Of a stretch of DNA of 64,000 bases, positions 57,960 to 64,000 are shown one piece after another (within the stretch, counting starts at the first letter, position 1; each line of letters starts with the position of its first letter). Under the pieces are notes generated by a model, which was given only the letters and a program-made list of their open reading frames with translations, made no database searches and was not told where the DNA came from. The translations under genes and the position numbers were made by a program. Source of the DNA: Tretioscincus oriximinensis (lineage: Eukaryota; Chordata; Lepidosauria; Squamata; Gymnophthalmidae); assembly GCA_022410635.1 (NCBI GenBank), contig JAJVDF010000303.1, positions 576,496-640,495 of the forward strand, given 5' to 3'.

Positions 57960-59030
57960 ATGTTAGGTTTTTTTTCCAGGAATAAGTCTTAGTGGTGAAA
58001 TGTTGAGAATCCTTGAGCTAAGATAGTTTCCTAAAAATTGTGAAGGGATTCTAAGGGTTGGATTTTGATTCCCTACATTCTGATTTTGCCAGCTTATCAC
58101 TGAAGTGGCAGCAAAACAATTTGCAATAAATTAGCAGCTTACATTTTAAGTAATCAGTGCGTGGTATTTCGTCTCTTTGCCAGAAAATTATTCCTTTGAC
58201 TTTTTAATTTTTTTATGACCAGTTGTTTACATTCAGTGTGACTGTAATTTATGCTGGGAAGATTAGTTATAAAATGTAAAAATGCCAGATTCATTTACAA
58301 TATTCACTAATATTCCTGTGACTTAATGTTACTGAATAAAGATAATAACCTTTAAATGCAAAGTTAGATAGTTCTGATGTGTAGGTGATCAGGTCATATA
58401 AAATCCCTTGTGAAAGCGTCATGAGATGTTATGAATTATTCAGATCTTTCTAGAATGGCATTTCATGCTTTATCAAAGATGTGCAGCCTACTGTACCCTG
58501 CTAAGCTGTAAAGGTTTGTCAGAAATAATGAAAAAGCCGCTGTCAAAAATTTTAATATGTGAAAACCAGCATTTAGTATCAGATGATAGTGCTTGTAAAA
58601 ATATTTAGATTTAATGGTATAAAAGAATTTCCTAGGATGGGTGCTTGAATTTAAGCACCTACTATCAGTGTGAAATTATATGAGCAAGGATTTTTACTTC
58701 TAAAAAATAACTGCACTGACTTTTCAAAAGTTTATAAAACATTTGTAACAGAGGAACATTTGTAACAGAGGATCTGAATAATTATCTGTCAAGACAAATA
58801 AGAAAATATGACATATTTTCAGAGGCTTTTCATAGGAAAAGAATCAAAATTTGTGTGATGCCTCCCTTCAAATCTAAATATTCCTCCATTTTGTAGTGCT
58901 TGTACTTTATTAGAACCATAATATTGATTTTAACTGCTTGCAAGAATCACAAATTTATTCCTGCGGTTGTAATAATTTGGGATATTACCAAATTGTAAGG
59001 AATTGTACCCTATCAAGGATATATAGTTAT
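57960..59030. other. No gene or named repeat
   Basis: Unremarkable AT-rich intron. Confidence 0.45.
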
Positions 59031-59032
59031 AC

Positions 59033-59187
59033 CAAGATGCCCACCTGGCAGTCCTCCAAATGTTCCTGAATTACAACTTCCAGCATTCTATTTGGTTCAA
59101 CCAAATGATCGCGATGCTTGGGAGGGAAATGGAATGCTGGGAGTTGTAGTTCAGGAATATCTGGAAGACTCCTAGTTGGACATCCCT
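59033..59187. mobile_element. Foldback repeat with 'gctgggagttgtagttcagg' motif
   Basis: The arms 59033-59089 and 59131-59187 are imperfect reverse complements (cctgaattacaacttccagc / gctgggagttgtagttcagg). The motif is widespread in vertebrate MITEs, and I do not assign a family. Confidence 0.6.
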
Positions 59188-59439
59188 ACTCTTCATCAGT
59201 GATTTCTAATGTGAGTATATGTACCCCGTGGTACAATTTGGGGTATANAAAAAGAAATGGAATAGTATAGGAGTATTTGACATAATAGGTACTATATTAA
59301 TTTCAAACTATTTGTTAATGTGGAGTATAGAAATGAACTGCAAATGATACAAGAAAAGATTGGCAATCCCTGCCATATATTCAAATCAAGTTGCCTCAGG
59401 ATAACTGTGAAGGCTCCTTCTACCATTGTAAAGCAGGCA

Positions 59440-59735
59440 CGGATGGCTCAGTAGCTAAGAAATCTCTCATCTGGGAGATTGGTTTTCAAAGCCCTCTGTC
59501 AGACATGTTGTGTGTGTGTGTGTGAGCACCTTCCACTAGCCTGTAGCTCTAGCCAACCCAGCTGTTTAAAAGCAAGAATTGCAAGAAATTGCAACTGACT
59601 NCAAGTAGATAAATGGGAACCACCACAGCCTGAATGTCAGCTTTCAGGCAAAATACCATTGTAAGCTGCTTTGAGTCCCTTTGATAGGTGAGAAAACCGG
59701 GGCATAAGAAACCAGTTCTTCTTCTTCTTCATTAA
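59440..59735 (+). mobile_element. tRNA-derived SINE, type A
   Basis: The head is gcacggatggctcagtagct, which still looks tRNA-like. A TG microsatellite sits at 59507-59524. The body has agctctagccaacccagctg, and the tail ends in ttcttcttcttc. Confidence 0.75.
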
Positions 59736-59784
59736 AAAAAATTCTAGCAAAGGAAACTTGTAGTAACTGATAAGAAAAATGTAG

Positions 59785-59960
59785 ATTGAGTTTTCATGGA
59801 CATATCCAGTTCTTCAGTTGCAACAGCCTAGGGACACTTGATGTGAATACTTCTGATGCAACTCAAGAAATGGACATATCCTTTGTGCTCATGTAGTTAC
59901 TTTTTCTTGCTAGTTTCTAAGGTGCTGGGAATCCCATTTGCCTACATATAATGATCCAAA
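59785..59960. mobile_element. Penelope-like repeat, inverted dimer, diverged
   Basis: The minus unit is ttttcatggacatatccagt and tcttcagttgcaac. The plus unit is gcaactcaagaaatggacat, tgtgctcatgtagttacttt and ttgctagtttctaaggtgct. Confidence 0.4.
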
Positions 59961-60287
59961 CTAACGCAGATAATTTAACTACTCCTGTGAGATAAAACCA
60001 ACAATAAATAGAAGTGTGACACAGAAATAAGACACCCTGCAGACTCCCAACGGTTAATAAAATGGAAATAAGATAAAAATTCAAGTGTTTTTATTCTTTA
60101 CTAGTGAAATTAGCCTCCGTCCACTCCCGCTCTCCCTTGCTCCCTCCCGTCCCACTTTCAATTGCTGCCTCTTTGTTTTGCTCCTGCTTTATGTTTTTCT
60201 TCCCTTCTTCCTTTATTTTTTCTCCTTTATCTTCTTCCCCTTGCATCCTTCATTCCTTTCTTCCTTTGTTCTTTCTTTCTTTTCCCT

Positions 60288-60410
60288 CCTACTGCTGAAC
60301 CCAGTACTGAACCCTTGGGTACTCCACTTCTCACATCTTCCTACACAAAGAACTGTCCATTTAATACTCCCTCTGTATTCTGTCTTTTAGCCAGTTTCCA
60401 ACACAGGACT
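60288..60410 (-). mobile_element. CR1 reverse-transcriptase scrap
   Basis: It reads ctgaacccttgggtactcca, aaagaactgtccatttaata and ctgtcttttagccagtttcc, corresponding to 10430-10530 of the 10-kb CR1. Confidence 0.65.
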
Positions 60411-60419
60411 CTGGTCTCT

Positions 60420-61740
60420 GGAGGCTGCCATAGTTCCGAGCCATGTCATTGGTCAATTTACCTTAGAATATTTAACTCTCTCACTCGCCTTTAATTACAT
60501 GTACAGGTGGTGGTCTGGTACCAAGTGTTCCTGGCCCAGTAATGGTCTGTAGTCTGGTAATTGGGGACCCCTGATTTAAAAGACTAAATGTGGAAACTAT
60601 TGAGGATTTAGAACACAGAGACGTACTCCTTATAGCAACTTCAGTAATGGGGCCTCAATGGTGCACAAGCTGTTGTATCTTACGACTATTGGAAAGCAAT
60701 GAATTTGTTTAGTGCCAAACTCCATATGCAGTCAAGAGGAATCTCTGTAAGTTGTGATACAAGCAGAAATCCTCAAGTTAGTCCAAGGGTGGACATATAT
60801 TATAGCATTTGTATCTTGCCTTTCACCATACTCTTGGTACCCATGAAGAACAAAATTTGCCCTTTGAATTGAGGGGTGTATTTGGAACTGGGCCATATCC
60901 TTTTAAGCTGAACATAAGCAAGTTACAACATAGATAACCAAAGCTAATTACTTGATTTGTGTGACAATTGTTTGGGTGTACAGTCATTGCTGTACAATTA
61001 GATTGTAAGATCCACCCATCCCTCCAGTCATGGATCCCTCAGCTGCACCTTGCATAATTTACTATTTTGAATATTTCTGTTCATAACATCATTTTTGTTA
61101 ACGTGCATTGAAAGTTCCACGTGGCATGCTTTGCAAAACTATGTCAAATTATGTGATTAAAAAAAGACTTCCTTACTCCTTTTCTGCTCACATTTATAAA
61201 TGTTCATGGCCACCTGTGATGATGTGGATAAAAGGGAATTAATGTATTTTTAAAAATACAATTCACAAATAAACCCAAACTGAGACAATCTTGATATTCT
61301 GTTACTGTTATTTACCCAAGCATTTACCACTATTAATGTTGAACAAGATTCAAAGTAGTTTTTGTATTCACAGAGAACAAATTTCCCTTTCTAATTGTAG
61401 CTCCCTTAATACTTCAGTTACCATAGTTGAGTTGCTTAATTGCATATTTCGGAACAAGACCTACAGTATTATGGAATAAAGCAGTCTAGACAGAATAGCT
61501 ACATTTAGTAGAATAAATAAGCAACATATGAGTCTAGCTTTCGCGATTTTCTGAAATTTTGGCAGGTGGTTTTACAGAAATCATGGAGCTTAAGAAGTCA
61601 TTAACTGTACTACCAATTAATTGTATACTGGGCCAATTTGCAGGCTAATGACATTAATATGCATGCTAATACGCATAATTCTGCACAAATACAGGTAGAT
61701 GTTGGTAATATGAACATCTATGCAACTTCACTGACAATAT
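60420..61740. other. No gene or named repeat
   Basis: Short ORFs only. Confidence 0.4.
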
Positions 61741-61744
61741 AATA

Positions 61745-61990
61745 CTGTATTTTTTGAACTATAAGACACACTGGATGATAAGATGCACCTAGATTCTAGA
61801 GGAGGAAAATAAGATTTTTTTTTTATTCCCTCCCTCCCACACGCACACATTTGAGTTGCTGCTACTGCCAACTTTGAACATTTTCTACATTTTGAGAGAA
61901 TTTTGCTACATTTGGACCCTACGACGCACAAACATCTTCATCACATTGTTTTAAGAAATAAAGTGCGCCTTATATACTGAAAAATATGAT
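61745..61990. mobile_element. MITE of the 'ataagacgcac' family
   Basis: The ends tactgtattttttgaactat and aagtgcgccttatatactga, then aaaatatgat, form an imperfect inverted repeat. It is the unsplit counterpart of 48537-48840. Confidence 0.6.
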
Positions 61991-62019
61991 ATATAAAAAT
62001 CTGGCTGGTTTTCCACAAT

Positions 62020-62640
62020 TATTTTTTAAACATTTTTTCATATCACCATACATTTGATTCACAATGAATGGATATTCCATAAAATACATTTACTTAACCT
62101 TTGTTTGAATTCTTTTGCTTTTTTGCTAATCTACTTTCCGATTACTTCCATCCTTTGTTTCTTCCCTACANGATGATTATGAAGAGTATCTTCCATTAAC
62201 AACTTTTCTACTACTGCTTCTGCTATGTTTGATAGTTCTATATTCTCCTATATTTCAGTTAAAAGGTTTAATACTTTTTTCCTATTACTTCTGGTCTTAA
62301 TTATTTATCGCTTTTCTTTCATAGTTGGATCTGATACATAAATTATATCATCTATCTAGTTTCCAATGACAAATGTCTTTCCATCCTTACACTGATATTG
62401 CCTGTATAGCCATTATTAATTGATACATATTCATCTTGCTTTCTTATTCATTTTTTCTTTGTAATAAACGAATTTCTTTTGAACAATTGATTTTAGTATC
62501 CAATANCTTATCTTATTATTATTCCTATCTTTCTCCACAATGTTTGTATGTAAAACATATGGATAAACATTTTTTTTAGTAAAGCTGTATGTTTCATTAA
62601 ATAATGAAAAAATGGCACTTGCAAAAGAAAGCACAGGGTG
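62020..62640 (-). repeat. Possible retroelement 3' region, low confidence
   Basis: T-rich start (attattttttaaacattttt) and C/T-rich body, with no open frame. The texture resembles 13.97 and 20.4 kb. Confidence 0.2.
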
Positions 62641-62669
62641 AGTAAATTCTGTCTTTGTTTTCCTTGTAG

Positions 62670-62757
62670 ATATGAACTGCGGATCCGATATTTACCCAAA
62701 GGATTTCTGAATCAGTTTACTGAAGATAAACCAACATTAAATTTTTTCTATCAGCAG
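62670..62757 (+). CDS. PTK2: PTK2 third coding exon, residues 121(part)-150
   Basis: The acceptor ccttgtag precedes 62670 and the donor GTAAAC follows 62757. The first base completes Lys121 (aa|a), and the exon then reads [20 protein letters not shown] and PTLNFFYQQ. This sequence is essentially invariant in vertebrate FAK1 and spans the end of the F1 lobe and the start of the F2 lobe of the FERM domain. The exon is 88 bases and ends in phase 0, and the next exon (starting at Val151) is beyond the window. The FERM basic patch, the Tyr397 autophosphorylation site, the kinase domain and the FAT domain all lie downstream. The window therefore holds only about 14 percent of the protein. Confidence 0.97.
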
Positions 62758-64000
62758 GTAAACAGTTCAGTTTTGTTTAAACTTACTTTTGGAGTTGTGA
62801 TATCTTCACTCTGTGAAAAGAACATGTTTCTGCAGGCATAGGGAAACACGTTTTTATTGTCTTAAATTGTTATTTAGTGCCAACCTGTCAAGGGTTGTTG
62901 TTTTTTCTACTGGTTGAAATGTTTGAATGAAATTAGAATTTTCTTTTTAATGAGCTGCACTACAAGTGAATAAGAAAATACTTTTGCCTGAACGGTGTGA
63001 TAACTATTTCCCATTATAGGGTAATATGAGTACCTTGGGATTGTGTTCTATTACAGAATATTCCTATTTTTGTGCATTTAAAACACCAAAGATCTACCAT
63101 AAGGTCTGTAAAGGGATACAAAGTAGACGGAAAGTTTAAGTATTGTAAAGCATAACATGAAAGTTCAGATATTATCCCCATATTATTCAAACTTCTGACG
63201 TTTGGTTGTCCCATTTTGTTTAATCTTCTGTTCATGGCTTGGATTTTTAGAGCATGGGGAGTTGAATTTTCTTCTCCCCAGTTGTTCTGCTGTCCTCAAA
63301 ATATAATTAAAACAATTCTGTAGCATTTCTGGGCTTATTTTGTTCTATTTTATTTACTAGTGGAATTATTTATTTATTTATTTATTTATACTTATACCCC
63401 GCCCTATATCCGAAGGTCTCAGGGCGGCAAAAACAGTAAAACATCAATACAAAAATTAAAAAAGTATAAAACAATATTAAAAGTAGGGATAGAGATGGCA
63501 TTTCTTCAGCCAAAGGCCAGGCAAAAGAGGTGCGTCTTCAAGGACCTTCTAAAANAATACAACNATGATGATAGACGCACCTCGANGGGGAGACTGTTCC
63601 AAAGACAAGGGGCAACCACTGAGAAGACCCTACCCCGGGTTCCCACTCCACTGGCTGTTGAAAGGGGTGGTACAACCAGGAGGGCCTCTCCTGCAGATCT
63701 TAAGGCACGGGCAGGTTGGTATGAAAGAAGGCGTTCCTGTAGATATTTGGGGCCCAAGTTATTTAGGGGCCTTGTAAGTTAAAGTCAAAACCTTGAATTG
63801 GGCTTGGTAGCGAATGGGCAGCCAGTGCAGCTCTTTCAAGACCGGTGTGATGTGTGTCCGGCCAACTGTCCCTGTCAGCAGTCTAGCGGCTGCATTNTGC
63901 ACCAGCTGTAGCTTCCGAACCGTTTTCAAGGGCAGCCCCATATAGAGCGCATTACAATAGTCCAATCTGGAAGTTACCAGAGCATGGATTACTGTGGCTA
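62758..64000 (+). other. PTK2: PTK2 intron after coding exon 3 (start only)
   Basis: The intron opens with GTAAAC and runs off the window. The first 600 bases hold no recognised repeat or gene. From 63363 onward it is a minus-strand L2-like LINE. Confidence 0.88.
63363..64000 (-). mobile_element. L2-like LINE, 3' part, running off the window
   Basis: Read on the minus strand, two frames encode [40 protein letters not shown] and ELHWLPIRYQAQFKVLTLTY, then LRSAGEALLVVPPLSTASGV, FSVVAPCLWNSLP and FRRSLKTHLFCLAF. This is the C-terminus of an L2/CR1-clade LINE ORF2. The 3' tail reads gccctgagaccttcggatat, agggcggggtataag and (AAAT)n. One frame break lies near 63757. Confidence 0.85.

Larger units (their letters stand above)
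54472..62669 (+). other. PTK2: PTK2 intron between coding exons 2 and 3
   Basis: This 8.2-kb GT-AG intron begins GTAAGA and ends TTGTAG. Its first half is a nested repeat cluster: L2-like LINE, 887-bp insertion, GC-rich hAT, SINEs and CR1. Its second half (57960-62660) is mostly unique AT-rich sequence, with one foldback repeat, one SINE, a short CR1 reverse-transcriptase scrap and one MITE. Confidence 0.9.

Noticed and set aside
60085..60494. Overlapping Leu/Phe/Ser-rich frames
   Set aside because: They come from a CT-rich tract next to a minus CR1 scrap.
1..64000. CRISPR arrays, operons, riboswitches and other prokaryotic features
   Set aside because: The window is vertebrate nuclear DNA. 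The only regular repeats are microsatellites and transposons.

Overview
This window is vertebrate genomic DNA, almost certainly from a squamate reptile (a lizard, possibly a gecko). The evidence is three spliced exons of a vertebrate gene with long introns, set among CR1 and L2-like LINEs, truncated L1, tRNA-derived SINEs of reptile type, Penelope-like repeats, and many hAT- and mariner-type non-autonomous DNA transposons. Isolated N characters show a draft assembly. The species call is an inference from repeat content.

The only confident protein-coding gene is PTK2 (focal adhesion kinase, FAK1) on the + strand. Its first three coding exons lie at 48301-48495, 54305-54471 and 62670-62757. They join in frame with consensus splice sites and encode residues 1-150, which is the N-terminal tail, the F1 lobe and the start of the F2 lobe of the FERM domain. 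The kinase domain and FAT domain lie downstream of the window. A 32-base 5'UTR piece (48269-48300) is spliced to the start codon, so at least one non-coding exon lies upstream. Bases 1-48268 are therefore probably 5'UTR intron(s) of PTK2, although a promoter is not identifiable with confidence.

The rest is a dense, nested transposable-element landscape. At 8213-11530 a minus-strand CR1 is split by an L1 3' fragment and by a 685-bp solo LTR with a 5-bp target duplication. At 31000-32800 there is a degraded, possibly DIRS-type, retroelement. At 36214-36804 (-) lies an unidentified coding-like stretch broken by one stop. At 41040-42200 L2-like copies are interrupted by a SINE. At 45955-46036 there is a perfect 38-bp foldback element. 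At 51570-53564 a truncated L1 lies inside an older repeat. At 55613-57305 an L2-like LINE is interrupted by an 887-bp insertion, which itself contains a GC-rich hAT element made of successive hairpins, and by a SINE. The window ends inside a minus-strand L2-like LINE with recognisable C-terminal reverse-transcriptase coding sequence.

The most interesting signals are: the GC-rich hairpin hAT element with perfect 8-bp target duplications; a Penelope-like repeat family whose conserved core looks like a degenerate hammerhead ribozyme; a Sauria-like SINE whose 3' tail matches the L2-like LINE; the perfect foldback MITE; and the unrecognised ORF at 36.2-36.8 kb.
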